Of a stretch of 64,000 bases of DNA, positions 23,591 through 31,570 are shown in pieces. Every line of letters starts with the position of its first letter. Positions within the stretch are counted from its first letter, which is position 1. Position numbers and translations under genes: made by a program. This DNA comes from Actinomycetota bacterium (GTDB lineage Bacteria > Actinomycetota > Acidimicrobiia > Acidimicrobiales > Aldehydirespiratoraceae). The stretch lies in the NCBI GenBank assembly GCA_029979265.1, contig JAPOHW010000004.1, positions 62,001 through 126,000 of the forward strand, read 5' to 3'. The notes below the pieces were generated by a model. That model saw only the letters and a list, made by a program, of their open reading frames with translations, had not been told where the DNA came from and searched no databases.

Positions 23591-24873
23591 GCAACGATCT
23601 CCATCGCCGCCGGCTCGAGATCGCGCTGTCGGGCGAGCTTCTCAGCGATCGCGAGCTTGAGCGCAGGAGCAGCGGACGGTACCGGAATCTTTGCCAGTAC
23701 CTCGCCGAGGAAGCCAGCAACGATGAGACGATCGGCTTCGCCCGTCGGCACGCCGCGGGACTCGAGATAGAACCGCTGCTCCTCGTCGACCGGACCGACA
23801 GTTGACGCGTGGCTGCACTTGACGTCGTTGTTCTCGATCTCGAGGTTGGGCACCGACTCGGCCCACGCCGTGTCGCTGAGCTTCAGGTTGCGGTTGGTCT
23901 GGAAGGCGTTGGTGCCGCGAGCGTCGGGGCGCACCCGAATGAGCCCGGTGTAGATGCTGCGAGCCGAACCGGCGACGACACCCTTGTACAGCAGATTCGA
24001 GGTCGTGTCGGGCGCAACATGGTCCTGGTAGGTGCGGAAGTCGAGGGTCTGCTCGGCTTCGCCGAAGTAGATCGCCATCAGATCGCCGTGGGCGCCGCGC
24101 CCGACAAGACGGGTGTCTGCACGCGTGCGGGCGTAGTGCCCGCCGAACGCCGCTGTCGCCGCAGAGATGGTGGCGTCCCGGTCAGCACGCGCCAGCACCG
24201 ACCCGAACTGCCAGGTGTTCGCGCCCTGCTCCTGCACTTTCAGGTACCCGAGTCGCCCTGCTGCTGCGACATCGAGTTCGACGACCGGGCACATCAGAAT
24301 GTGATCATCAGCTTCGGAGGTATGCAGATCCATCACGTCGACGTGCGCGTTCTCACCGACCCGTACGACGAGGCGCGGAAATGCTGCGCCCCCATCGCCG
24401 GCTGCGTGATGGGTGACGACGATCGGGCGATCGATGACGACACCTCGTGGAATGTCGATGAGCAGCGGCGAGTCCATGAAGGCGTCGTTGAGGAGTGTGA
24501 AGTAATCACCGGCGTCGTCTGCCACCGAACCGAGGCGGGCAGCGCCGTTCTCGTCATCGGCCAGCGGGCCGATGCGAACGCCGAGATCGGTCAGTTCCTG
24601 CTCGACGTCGGTGTACATGACACGGCCATTGACGCAACGGACGATGGCTGCAGGTTCGACATCGAGTCGAGCCATCGGAGCATCGCCGAACTGAGTCGCC
24701 GGTGCGAACGCGTCGAGGTCGAGGTCGCCGATTCGGCTGTAGCGCCACTCCTCGGCCGAGACGTCGGGACGTGGCGTGGCCTCGAAGGTTTCGGCTGCAG
24801 CGACCCGACGATCGATCAGCCACTGTGGGCCATCGAGCGCGCCCGCTGCAGCAGGGGAAAAGACAGGGGACAC
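23587..24873 (-). CDS. sufD: SufD, Fe-S cluster scaffold subunit
   Basis: 428 residues from GTG 24873. The C-terminal SufBD beta-helix is clear: LLYKGVVAGSARSIYTGLIRVRPDARGTNAFQTNRNLKLSD, ENNDVKCSHASTVGPVDEEQRFYLESRG and EADRLIVAGFLGEVL. The HASTVGPVDE segment is the SufD/B partner region. SufD forms the SufBC2D complex. The operator palindrome (24878-24903) ends 5 bp before the GTG and contains a -10-like TAGGAT. A ribosome-binding site therefore cannot be fitted easily and the mRNA may be leaderless. Confidence 0.95.
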   Translation of the reverse strand: MSPVFSPAAAGALDGPQWLIDRRVAAAETFEATPRPDVSAEEWRYSRIGDLDLDAFAPATQFGDAPMARLDVEPAAIVRCVNGRVMYTDVEQELTDLGVRIGPLADDENGAARLGSVADDAGDYFTLLNDAFMDSPLLIDIPRGVVIDRPIVVTHHAAGDGGAAFPRLVVRVGENAHVDVMDLHTSEADDHILMCPVVELDVAAAGRLGYLKVQEQGANTWQFGSVLARADRDATISAATAAFGGHYARTRADTRLVGRGAHGDLMAIYFGEAEQTLDFRTYQDHVAPDTTSNLLYKGVVAGSARSIYTGLIRVRPDARGTNAFQTNRNLKLSDTAWAESVPNLEIENNDVKCSHASTVGPVDEEQRFYLESRGVPTGEADRLIVAGFLGEVLAKIPVPSAAPALKLAIAEKLARQRDLEPAAMEIVA

Positions 24874-24877
24874 GGGG

Positions 24878-24903
24878 ATTTATCCTACCGCCGTAGTGCT
24901 AAT
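24878..24903 (-). promoter_or_regulatory. SUF-associated palindrome (copy 2), upstream of sufD
   Basis: Minus-strand reading ATTAGCACTACG-GC-GGTAGGATAAAT. The left arm is identical to copy 1 at 16350; the right arm is imperfect. TAGGAT (24882-24887) is a good -10 hexamer and ends 8 nt from the sufD GTG, so a repressor here would cover the core promoter. Confidence 0.6.
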
Positions 24904-24925
24904 CAGCGGTGCGGCGCAACAACGC

Positions 24926-25366
24926 TCAGTTGCCCTCGCGATAGCGGCGCTTGAGCTTGTCGGAGAAGCGCTCTTTCGGCGCCTTGGGCTTGCGACCGAA
25001 GCGCCGACGCTCTCCGCTGTTCGATCGCTTCCGTCCACCGACACCCTTCTTTGCCTGCCGGTGCCGTGCCTGCTCGAGGTCGGCCAGAACACCAGGGGCA
25101 GCATCGTTGATGATGTCCTCTGCTGCATCGAGCAGTGCGCCAATCGAGTCGTCGTGACCGAGGCTCGACGGCTCTTTCGGCGTCTCGGGGGTGACGAGGC
25201 TCCCGTGCGCCCAATTCACATCTGCCATCCGCCGGACGAACTTCGGGCAGTCGTCGGGGCACCGCCACGGTGCTTCGGGGGCGAGATCGAGATCACACTT
25301 CCGGACCGTGTCGCCGTTGGCGTAGGTGCGGGACTCGAAGTACTTGCAGTCTTGGCGCATCGGCAT
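24926..25366 (-). CDS. Hypothetical protein with N-terminal Cys pairs and basic C-terminus
   Basis: 146 residues from ATG 25366 (ATG 25360 and 25375 are also possible). The N-terminus has four Cys: RQDCKYFESRTY, VRKCDLDLAPEAPWRC and PDDCPKF, plausibly a zinc site. A middle acidic helix (LLDAAEDIINDAAPGVLADLEQARHRQ) leads to a strongly basic tail (KKGVGGRKRSNSGERRRFGRKPKAPKERFSDKLKRRYREGN) of the sort that binds nucleic acid. It sits between sufD and sufB on the same strand. I do not know its role; Fe-S biogenesis is only suggested by location. Confidence 0.68.
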   Translation of the reverse strand: MPMRQDCKYFESRTYANGDTVRKCDLDLAPEAPWRCPDDCPKFVRRMADVNWAHGSLVTPETPKEPSSLGHDDSIGALLDAAEDIINDAAPGVLADLEQARHRQAKKGVGGRKRSNSGERRRFGRKPKAPKERFSDKLKRRYREGN

Positions 25367-25449
25367 GGCGACCATTGTGGCCCATCCAGACACGCTTCAG
25401 CTCCGCACCCTGCGACGTGATGGCGCAACCACTGCGCCTCCCGCACCCG

Positions 25450-26853
25450 TCAGCCGACAGAGCCCTCCATCTGGAGCTCGATCAGACGGGACCATTCGAC
25501 TGCGTACTCCATCGGGAGCGTGCGGGTGACGGGCTCGATGAACCCGTTGACGATCATGCCCATCGCCTGCTCCTCGGTGAGGCCACGAGACTGCAGGTAG
25601 AACAGCTGCTCGTCCGCGACCCTCGAGACGGTGGCCTCGTGGCCGATGACAGCATCACCGGAACCGACCTCCATGTAGGGGTAGGTGTCCGAGATCGACT
25701 CGTCGTCGAGGATGAGCGCATCGCATTGGACATGCGACTTGCAGCCGTAGGCATCGTCTTCGACCCGAACCAGGCCGCGGTAGCTGGTGCGACCGCCGTC
25801 TTTGGAGATCGACTTGGAGACGATCTTCGAGGTGGTCTCGGGCGCAGCGTGAATCATCTTGGCGCCGGTGTCCTGGTGCTGGTTGGGACCCGCATAGGCC
25901 ACCGACAGCACCTCTCCCGATGCCTTCGGGCCGGCGAGCACGACAGCCGGGTACTTCATGGTGAGCTTCGAGCCGATGTTGCCATCGATCCACTCCATAT
26001 GACCTTCTGCTTCGACGTAGGCCCGCTTCGTGACCAGGTTGAAGACGTTGTCGGACCAGTTCTGGATCGTGGTGTAGGTGACTCGGGCCGACGGCTTCAC
26101 GACGATCTCGACGACAGCGGAGTGCAGCGAGTCGGAGGTGTAGGTCGGCGCCGAGCACCCCTCGATGTAATGCACCTTCGATCCTTCGTCGGCGATGATC
26201 AGGGTTCGCTCGAACTGACCCATGTTTTCCGCATTGATGCGGAAATAGGCCTGCAGTGGCATCTCGACCTCGACGCCGGGCGGGACGTAGATGAACGAGC
26301 CGCCCGACCACGCGGCGGAGTTGAGCGCTGAGTACTTGTTGTCGTTGGGCGGAATGATCTTGCCGAAGTAGTCCTTGACGAGTTGCGGGTACTCCTTGAC
26401 GGCGGTGTCCATGTCGCAGAAGAGCACCCCTTGGGCCTCGAGGTCTTCGCGGTTGCGGTGGTACACGACCTCGGACTCGTACTGGGCGGTGACGCCCGCC
26501 AGGTACTTTCGTTCGGCCTCGGGGATGCCCAGCTTCTCGTACGTGTTCTTGATCGACTCGGGGACCTCGTCCCAGTCGTCACTGAGATTGCCCTTGGGCT
26601 TGATGTAGTAGTAGATGTCGTCGAAGTCGAGGTCGGACGTGTCGCCACCCCAGCTCGGCCGGGGGCGGCGCTCGAATCGCTGGTGGGACTTCAGACGGAA
26701 ATCCAGCATCCAGTCGGGCTCGCCCTTGAGCCACGACATTTCTCGGAGGATTTCTTCGTTCAGGCCCTTCTTCGGCTTGAAGACGTAGTCCTCTTCGTCA
26801 GCCCAGCCGAGCTGATACTTGCCGAGGTCGATGCCGATGTCGGTGGATGCCAT
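25450..26853 (-). CDS. sufB: SufB, Fe-S cluster scaffold subunit
   Basis: 467 residues, the length typical of SufB. Landmarks: [114 protein letters not shown] (central Cys region), GQRT-like [27 protein letters not shown] with conserved Cys, and [21 protein letters not shown]. It starts at ATG 26853. It forms its own unit, 84 bp upstream of the hypothetical gene at 24926, and is preceded by the third palindrome copy. Confidence 0.97.
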   Translation of the reverse strand: MASTDIGIDLGKYQLGWADEEDYVFKPKKGLNEEILREMSWLKGEPDWMLDFRLKSHQRFERRPRPSWGGDTSDLDFDDIYYYIKPKGNLSDDWDEVPESIKNTYEKLGIPEAERKYLAGVTAQYESEVVYHRNREDLEAQGVLFCDMDTAVKEYPQLVKDYFGKIIPPNDNKYSALNSAAWSGGSFIYVPPGVEVEMPLQAYFRINAENMGQFERTLIIADEGSKVHYIEGCSAPTYTSDSLHSAVVEIVVKPSARVTYTTIQNWSDNVFNLVTKRAYVEAEGHMEWIDGNIGSKLTMKYPAVVLAGPKASGEVLSVAYAGPNQHQDTGAKMIHAAPETTSKIVSKSISKDGGRTSYRGLVRVEDDAYGCKSHVQCDALILDDESISDTYPYMEVGSGDAVIGHEATVSRVADEQLFYLQSRGLTEEQAMGMIVNGFIEPVTRTLPMEYAVEWSRLIELQMEGSVG

Positions 26854-26904
26854 GGGGTGGGCTCCTGCAGATTCAGCACACTGCGCCGCAGTGTGGAGAG
26901 GGGA

Positions 26905-26930
26905 ATTTCTCCTACGCAGATAGTAACAAC
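26905..26930 (-). promoter_or_regulatory. SUF-associated palindrome (copy 3), upstream of sufB
   Basis: Minus-strand reading GTTGTTACTATCTGCGTAGGAGAAAT. It is the weakest match of the three copies but keeps the central ACTA, TGCGTAG and terminal AAAT at the same spacing. A TAGGAG -10-like element occupies the same place. The sufB ATG is 52 bp downstream, with a small hairpin (CACTGC/GCAGTG, 26879-26893) in the leader. Confidence 0.45.
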
Positions 26931-27044
26931 TCCAGGGGCCCTTCGGACCGTCGGTCTGGGCCGAGTGCCACTCGGTCGGACTCGACGTCGGTCGCTACGA
27001 GAAGGGCATTGTCGACGGGAACAACACGCGCAGTCGTCGGATCC

Positions 27045-27599
27045 CTACGGAAACAGTGCTTCGAGGAGTTCACCCGAGAGTCCGGCGAGGCGAAGGGCCG
27101 TCGCTCGGTTGACGTCCAGGGACTCACCGAATGGATCATCGATCTCGTCAGGGCCGGTCCCGACCAAATCATCAGCGGACCTCGCCTTGCTGGCCGCTGC
27201 GATGCGCATCCGCGGATCAACGATGTCGGTGTCGACCGCGCGCAAGAGGTCGATCGCAGTGACAAGCGTGAACACCTTGCCCCGATCGTTCGTCATCGGC
27301 GCGATGTCGCGACCGTGACGGCGTTCCATCGTGACGACGAGATCGGCAGCACGCACGATCTTGGGAGTCGTGATGCGAGAACGGTGGTCCCCGACGTCAT
27401 GGCCCAGTTCGGCAAGGACGGCCGACGCCGCCTCGGACGCCCTGTCCCCGTTGGTGAGGAACCCCGACGACGACACCGCGACCGGAAGGTGTCGCTTGGC
27501 GGCTTCGGCCAGCAGCGCGGTGTGCATCATCACCGAGCGACAGATGTTGGCGGTGCACACCACCAAGATGGCGACGTCTCGAGTGTCGGTCGTGTTCAC
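27045..27599 (-). CDS. Low-molecular-weight protein-tyrosine phosphatase family
   Basis: 184 residues from GTG 27599. The P-loop VCTANICRSVM (Cys-x5-Arg-Ser) lies near the N-terminus, preceded by a hydrophobic strand (VAILVV). The general-acid Asp is in IDDPFGES. The length is slightly above the classical 150-160 because of a 30-residue insertion around KARSADDLVGTGPDE. Family members dephosphorylate proteins or, as ArsC relatives, reduce arsenate; the DPFG and NxCRS features favour the phosphatase. It starts 1 bp after the gamma carbonic anhydrase stop on the same strand. Confidence 0.87.
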   Translation of the reverse strand: MNTTDTRDVAILVVCTANICRSVMMHTALLAEAAKRHLPVAVSSSGFLTNGDRASEAASAVLAELGHDVGDHRSRITTPKIVRAADLVVTMERRHGRDIAPMTNDRGKVFTLVTAIDLLRAVDTDIVDPRMRIAAASKARSADDLVGTGPDEIDDPFGESLDVNRATALRLAGLSGELLEALFP

Positions 27600-27600
27600 G

Positions 27601-28119
27601 TCAGTTGAGACGGCGGAGTTCCGTGCGGAACTGCTCACCTCGATGCACGTAAGCCTCGACATTCATTCGAGCATGGAACTCGTCGAGCACGCCCTCACGA
27701 ATCTTGGCCGGCACGCCGAGTGCCATCGAGCAGCGCGGCACCTCCACGCCGCCGGGCACCATGGCAGCACCTCCCACGAGTGCGTGCTCATGCACGATGG
27801 CGTTGTGCAGAACGATCGAACCCGAACCGACCAGCGCCCAGTCGTGGACGATGCATCCTTCGAGGTGGGCCAGATGGCCGACCGTGACGAAGTTGCCGAT
27901 CTGCGTGGGCGTGAACTGGGTGGTGTGGATTACTGCCCCGTCTTGGATCGAGGTCCCCTCCCCGATCGTGATCGGACCGTCATCCCCTCGGATCACTGCC
28001 TGCGGCCATACCGACGACGTTGCGCCGATCGTGACATTGCCGATGATGGTGGCATCCGGGTGGACATACGCAGTCGGGTGGATGTCGGGCGCAAGGTCGC
28101 CCAGTGCATAGATCGCCAT
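27601..28119 (-). CDS. Gamma carbonic anhydrase family protein
   Basis: 172-residue left-handed beta-helix protein. The hexapeptide repeats are visible: YVHPDATIIGNVTIGATSSVWPQAVIRGD, TIGEGTSIQDGAVIH and IGNFVTVGHLAHLEGCIVHDWALVGSGS. The metal histidines are in VIHTT and GHLAHLEG (His-x3-x-His pattern). The fold includes enzymes (YrdA/Cam) that hydrate CO2 and others that are inactive. It ends 1 bp before the phosphatase gene start; the flavin reductase is 25 bp upstream. Confidence 0.9.
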   Translation of the reverse strand: MAIYALGDLAPDIHPTAYVHPDATIIGNVTIGATSSVWPQAVIRGDDGPITIGEGTSIQDGAVIHTTQFTPTQIGNFVTVGHLAHLEGCIVHDWALVGSGSIVLHNAIVHEHALVGGAAMVPGGVEVPRCSMALGVPAKIREGVLDEFHARMNVEAYVHRGEQFRTELRRLN

Positions 28120-28144
28120 GCCGTGAACCTAGTGCCGCGTCGGC

Positions 28145-28624
28145 CTAGAGACCCTCGAAGCGTCCGTAGCCGCCCTGGAAGAACAGCAACGGTCCCTGAC
28201 CCCCGGTGACCGCTAGTGATCTGACGAGACCGATGACGATGTCGTGATCCCCTCCATCGAGAATCGCATGGATGTCGCAATCGATGTGCCCGACACAGCC
28301 GGGCAGGACCGGGGAACCGGTGGCATCGGTGGTCCAGTCGATACCCGCGAACCGATCGTCGGACGGCATGGCGAAGATTCCGCACACGTCTTTTTGATCG
28401 TCACCGAGGATGTTTGCGCAAAAGGAACCCGTCTCCCGTATCGCGTGCCAGGTCCCAGAATCCTTCCCCGGGCAGAACATCACGAGCGGCGGATCAAGGG
28501 AAACGCTCGCAAAGGAGCCGATCGCCATGCCCGCAGGCCCATCCTCACCGGCCCCGGTCACGACGGTGACACCGGTCGGAAAATGACCGAGCACTCGCCG
28601 AAAATCGCCAGGGTCGATCGTCAT
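28145..28624 (-). CDS. Flavin reductase-like FMN-binding protein
   Basis: 159 residues. Starts MTIDPGDFRRVLGHFPTGVTVVTG, the standard beginning of the flavin reductase domain. It then has GMAIGSFASVSLDPPLVMFCPGKDSGTW, which binds the FMN/NAD(P)H region, and ends HDIVIGLVRSLAVTGGQGPLLFFQGGYGRF. It supplies reduced flavin to a partner oxygenase (HpaC/DszD type) or acts alone. Translation is coupled: its start overlaps the MBL-fold gene stop by 4 nt. Confidence 0.9.
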   Translation of the reverse strand: MTIDPGDFRRVLGHFPTGVTVVTGAGEDGPAGMAIGSFASVSLDPPLVMFCPGKDSGTWHAIRETGSFCANILGDDQKDVCGIFAMPSDDRFAGIDWTTDATGSPVLPGCVGHIDCDIHAILDGGDHDIVIGLVRSLAVTGGQGPLLFFQGGYGRFEGL

Positions 28625-29499
28625 GTCTGGGCTCCAGTCGGGGTGGGAACGGTGAGCTTCAGTCCTTCGAGGGCGGCAACGACAGTGATGCCGTCGGCCG
28701 CCGCATGTCGACGCGTCTGCTCGCAGATGACATCGACCGCCTCGTCATCATGACTCGGATCATGATGGAAGAGCACGAGGGTTTTCGCACCGGACTGCCG
28801 AGCCACCTCGAGCGCGTAGTCCGGGGTGCTGTGGCCCCAATGCGCCTTCGCAGTGAACTCGGTAGCTGTGAGTTGGGCGTCGTGGATCAACACGTCGACG
28901 CCACGGCACAGTTCGAGCGCACCGGGGGCGACAAAGGTCTTGTCGTCGAGCGGTTCTTGATGGTCGGGCAGATACGCAATCGACACGCCGTTGCGCTCGA
29001 TACGAAAACCTGCCGTCGGCCCGGTGTGCGGGACCGATCGAGCCATGACCGAGGTCTCCCCGATCGAGAAGTCGGCATCGAGTGCATCGACGAAGGTGAC
29101 GGAGGCAGGCAGATCGCTGGCCGTGATCGGGAAGAACGGCGGCGCCATGAACCGAGCCATGCAGTCGGCGAGCGACTCCGCCGAGCCGTCACCAGGCCCG
29201 TACACGGTGAGCGACGAGTCGGCGTGGTGGAGAGGGGCGAAGAACGGCAGCCCCTGGACGTGATCCCAGTGAAGGTGCGTGAGCAGCGCATGGGCAGTCA
29301 TCTCGCCGCCGTCACGACCGGTGCCGAAACTGCGAAGGCCGGTGCCGAGGTCGAAGATGATCGGATCCTGGCCTTCGGCCTCGACCGAGACGCAGCTCGT
29401 GTTCCCGCCATAGCGGGCGAGGGTCGGGCAGCTGCAGGGTGTCGAACCTCGGACCCCGTGGAAGGTGACGACCACATCTGCCTGCGCATGAGCCCTCAT
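28621..29499 (-). CDS. Metallo-beta-lactamase-fold hydrolase
   Basis: 292 residues from ATG 29499. The metal motif THLHWDHVQGLPFF (H-x-H-x-D-H) is intact, with a later His in ARSVPHTGPTAGF and Asp in LPDHQEP/LIHDAQL. The start VTFHGVRGSTPCSCPTLARYGGNTSCV matches the phosphoribosyl 1,2-cyclic phosphate / MBL-fold GSTP subfamily. The end YALEVARQSGAKTLVLFHHDPSHDDEAVD fits the same. Substrate unknown. Next to it, facing away, is the UGSC locus A (starts at 29599). Confidence 0.88.
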   Translation of the reverse strand: MRAHAQADVVVTFHGVRGSTPCSCPTLARYGGNTSCVSVEAEGQDPIIFDLGTGLRSFGTGRDGGEMTAHALLTHLHWDHVQGLPFFAPLHHADSSLTVYGPGDGSAESLADCMARFMAPPFFPITASDLPASVTFVDALDADFSIGETSVMARSVPHTGPTAGFRIERNGVSIAYLPDHQEPLDDKTFVAPGALELCRGVDVLIHDAQLTATEFTAKAHWGHSTPDYALEVARQSGAKTLVLFHHDPSHDDEAVDVICEQTRRHAAADGITVVAALEGLKLTVPTPTGAQT

Positions 29500-29547
29500 G
29501 GTCCGGTCACGGTAGAACACTGCAGCGCAGCCCGAACAGGCCGAGTG

Positions 29548-29566
29548 ACCGATGTCTCACATCGGT
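29548..29566. promoter_or_regulatory. 19-bp palindrome upstream of UGSC locus A
   Basis: ACCGATGT (29548-29555) and ACATCGGT (29559-29566) are exact complements around CTC. The element lies between two divergent starts (29499 and 29599), so it could be an operator for one or both. A hairpin role is possible, but a 3-nt loop and no T-run argue against a terminator. Confidence 0.5.
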
Positions 29567-29598
29567 GAGTGGGCTCGGGTTGTGTCAGGATGCCCGGC

Positions 29599-31038
29599 AT
29601 GCCTTCGTCAGTTCCGCTTCCCGACGGGCTGGTTGCGGTCGTCAAAGAGGACTGCCCGACCTGCGTGCTCGTCGCGCCAGTGCTCGTCGATCTTGCCGAT
29701 CGATCGTCGATGGTCACCATCACCCAGGACGATCCGACGTTTCCTGCCGACGCCGACTGGGTCGTCCACGATGCCGACCTGTCGTTGTCGTGGCACAACG
29801 ACATCGTCACGGTGCCGACCCTCCTCAGGGTCGAAAACGGCACTCCCGTGGACCGCACGGAAGGGTGGGATCGCAAGGCATGGGAAGCCTTCACCGGCGT
29901 GACCGATCTCGGCCCCGGGCTTCGCGACTGGCAGCCCGGATGCGGCTCGCTCTCGGTCGACCCGAACCTGGCTGACGAACTCGCTGTTCGCTTCTCCGGG
30001 TCGGCGATGACGAGTCGTCGGGTGGAGATCGCAGCGCTGGAGGACGAGTGGGAGGCGATGCACGACCGCGACTGGTCCGACGGTCTCCCGGTCGTACCAC
30101 CCACCGAAGCCCGAGTCCTTCGCATGCTCGAAGGCACCTCCCGAGATCCCGGGGACGTCGTCGCGATCGCTCCACCCGACCTCGTCGAGTGCACGGTGGA
30201 GAAGATCGCCATCAATGCCGTCATGGCCGGCTGCCGACCCGAGTACCTCCCGGTCGTGATCGCCGCCGTCGAAGCGGTCTGCTCCGACGAGTTCAACATG
30301 CACGGAGTGCTGGCAACCACGATGGATGTCGGGCCGATCCTGATCGTGAACGGACCGATCCGCAACGAAATCGAGATGAACTCGGGTGGCAACGTGCTCG
30401 GCCAGGGCAACCGGGCAAACGCCACCATCGGCCGTGCCGTCCAACTGGTGATCCGTAACATCGGTGGCGGGAAGCCGGGAGGCGTCGATCGCTCGGCCCA
30501 TGGCAGCCCCCACAAGTTGGGCCTTGCCTTCGCCGAGGACGAGGAAGGGTCGCCGTGGGAGTCGTTCGCGCAGAGCCGCGGCTTCAGCGCTGAACAGTCG
30601 ACGGTCACTGCCTGGTGTGGCGGTGGTCCGACGATCATGGTCGATCAACTGTCACGCACGCCCGATTCGCTCGTGCGACACTTCGCCAAATCACTCCTCA
30701 CGTCCGTTGCGCCCCGGATGGCGCTGATGGAGACGGTTCTGGTCATCGGCCCAGAACACATGAGCCGCTTCCGTGATGCCGGGTGGGATCGAGCCCGGTT
30801 CGTGGAGGAGCTCGAGACCCATCTGGTGATCCAGACCGACGACATCGTGCGGGGTGTCGACGGTATCGACGAGGGGGCAGCACCGGAGATGGCCGGCAAC
30901 GTGATCTCGAAGTTCTGGCCCGGTGGCATTCACGTCGTGCACGCCGGAGGCCAGACCGGGCTGTTCTCGATGGCATTCGGTGGCTGGATCCCGCCTCCGA
31001 AAGGTAGCGTCTGCACGACGAAGGAGATCACCCGATGA
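29599..31038 (+). CDS. UGSC-partner protein with N-terminal thioredoxin-like domain
   Basis: 479 residues from ATG 29599 (ATG 29590 also possible). Residues about 1-110 are a thioredoxin-like domain: Cys19-Pro-Thr-Cys22 redox motif and a cis-Pro V-P-T at 72-74. Residues about 135-479 are an uncharacterised domain shared with the gene at 57409-58419. Shared landmarks are DGLPVVPPTEARV, CTVEKIAINAVMAGCRPEY, IVNGPIR, GNRANATIGRAVQLV, FAEDEEGSPW and a C-terminal HAGGQTGLFS. I do not know the activity; invariant Cys in CTVEK and MAGC could form a cluster or redox pair. The stop overlaps the UGSC start by 4 nt, so the two are translated together. Confidence 0.72.
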   Translation: MPSSVPLPDGLVAVVKEDCPTCVLVAPVLVDLADRSSMVTITQDDPTFPADADWVVHDADLSLSWHNDIVTVPTLLRVENGTPVDRTEGWDRKAWEAFTGVTDLGPGLRDWQPGCGSLSVDPNLADELAVRFSGSAMTSRRVEIAALEDEWEAMHDRDWSDGLPVVPPTEARVLRMLEGTSRDPGDVVAIAPPDLVECTVEKIAINAVMAGCRPEYLPVVIAAVEAVCSDEFNMHGVLATTMDVGPILIVNGPIRNEIEMNSGGNVLGQGNRANATIGRAVQLVIRNIGGGKPGGVDRSAHGSPHKLGLAFAEDEEGSPWESFAQSRGFSAEQSTVTAWCGGGPTIMVDQLSRTPDSLVRHFAKSLLTSVAPRMALMETVLVIGPEHMSRFRDAGWDRARFVEELETHLVIQTDDIVRGVDGIDEGAAPEMAGNVISKFWPGGIHVVHAGGQTGLFSMAFGGWIPPPKGSVCTTKEITR

Positions 31039-31553
31039 CCACCGTCCTCGATCCAACCAGCGAGTCCCGTGCCGAGCAGCGCGAACTCGTCATCCGACCC
31101 GAATCGCTCGACGGTCTCACGATCGGGCTACTCGACATCTCCAAACCGCGCGGCGATGTCTTCCTCGATCGCATCGAGGAACGTCTCACCTCCATGGGTG
31201 CGTCGGTCAACCGGTACATGAAGCCGACATTCGCAAAGCCCGCTCCCGTCGACCTTCGACATGAGATCGCCACATCGTGCGATGCGGTCATCGAAGCACT
31301 CGCCGATTGAGGCAGCTGCACGACGTGCAGTGTGCACGACATCAGCGACCTTGAACGACGCGGTGTTCCTGGTGTTTTCGTGGCCTCCGAAGGCTTCGTC
31401 GACGCCGCTGAGACCCAGGCCCGAGCGCTGGGCCACCCGAGCGCTCGCGTGTTCACCCCCCATCCCATCCAGGACCGCACCGACGACGAGATGCGAGACA
31501 TCGCCGACGCCACCGTCGACGCCCTGATCGCAAAGCTGACCGGTCCTCAGTAG
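31035..31553 (+). CDS. UGSC-motif selenoprotein A; UGA at 31308-31310 read as Sec
   Basis: 172 residues with Sec92. In-frame TGA-GGC-AGC-TGC gives UGSC, then TTC, so the motif is U-G-S-C-T-T-C, i.e. UxxCxxC (Cys95, Cys98). Before it is a Rossmann-like half (LTIGLLDISKPRGDVFLDRI, EIATSCDAVIEALAD). After it come DLERRGVPGVFVASEGF and FTPHPIQDR, and a natural stop at 31553. UGSC-motif proteins are a known but uncharacterised selenoprotein family from marine metagenomes (from memory). A candidate SECIS loop is 20 nt after the UGA. ATG 31035 has an AAGGAG ribosome site. The second copy at 58416-58946 aligns on both sides of the UGA, which excludes a random frame. Confidence 0.88.
31324..31338 (+). 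promoter_or_regulatory. Candidate SECIS hairpin in UGSC gene A
   Basis: CGTGCA (31324-31329) pairs perfectly with TGCACG (31333-31338) around the loop GTG (31330-31332). The loop G is 20 nt after the UGA. A competing hairpin (31316-31321 with 31325-31330) has its loop only 12 nt from the UGA, so the first is favoured. Confidence 0.6.
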
Positions 31554-31570
31554 CTGCCCGGGCCCTGCCC

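Noticed and set aside
26912-27073. Possible small minus-strand gene between the phosphatase and sufB
   Set aside because: The frame looks protein-like ([14 protein letters not shown]) but has only a poor GTG start, overlaps the phosphatase 3' end and runs through the third SUF palindrome. It may be a remnant.
31035-31310. UGSC gene A as a 91-residue protein ending at TGA 31308
   Set aside because: The frame continues after the TGA with sequence shared with locus B, and the UGSC motif is centred on the TGA, so a truncation or pseudogene is less likely than Sec.
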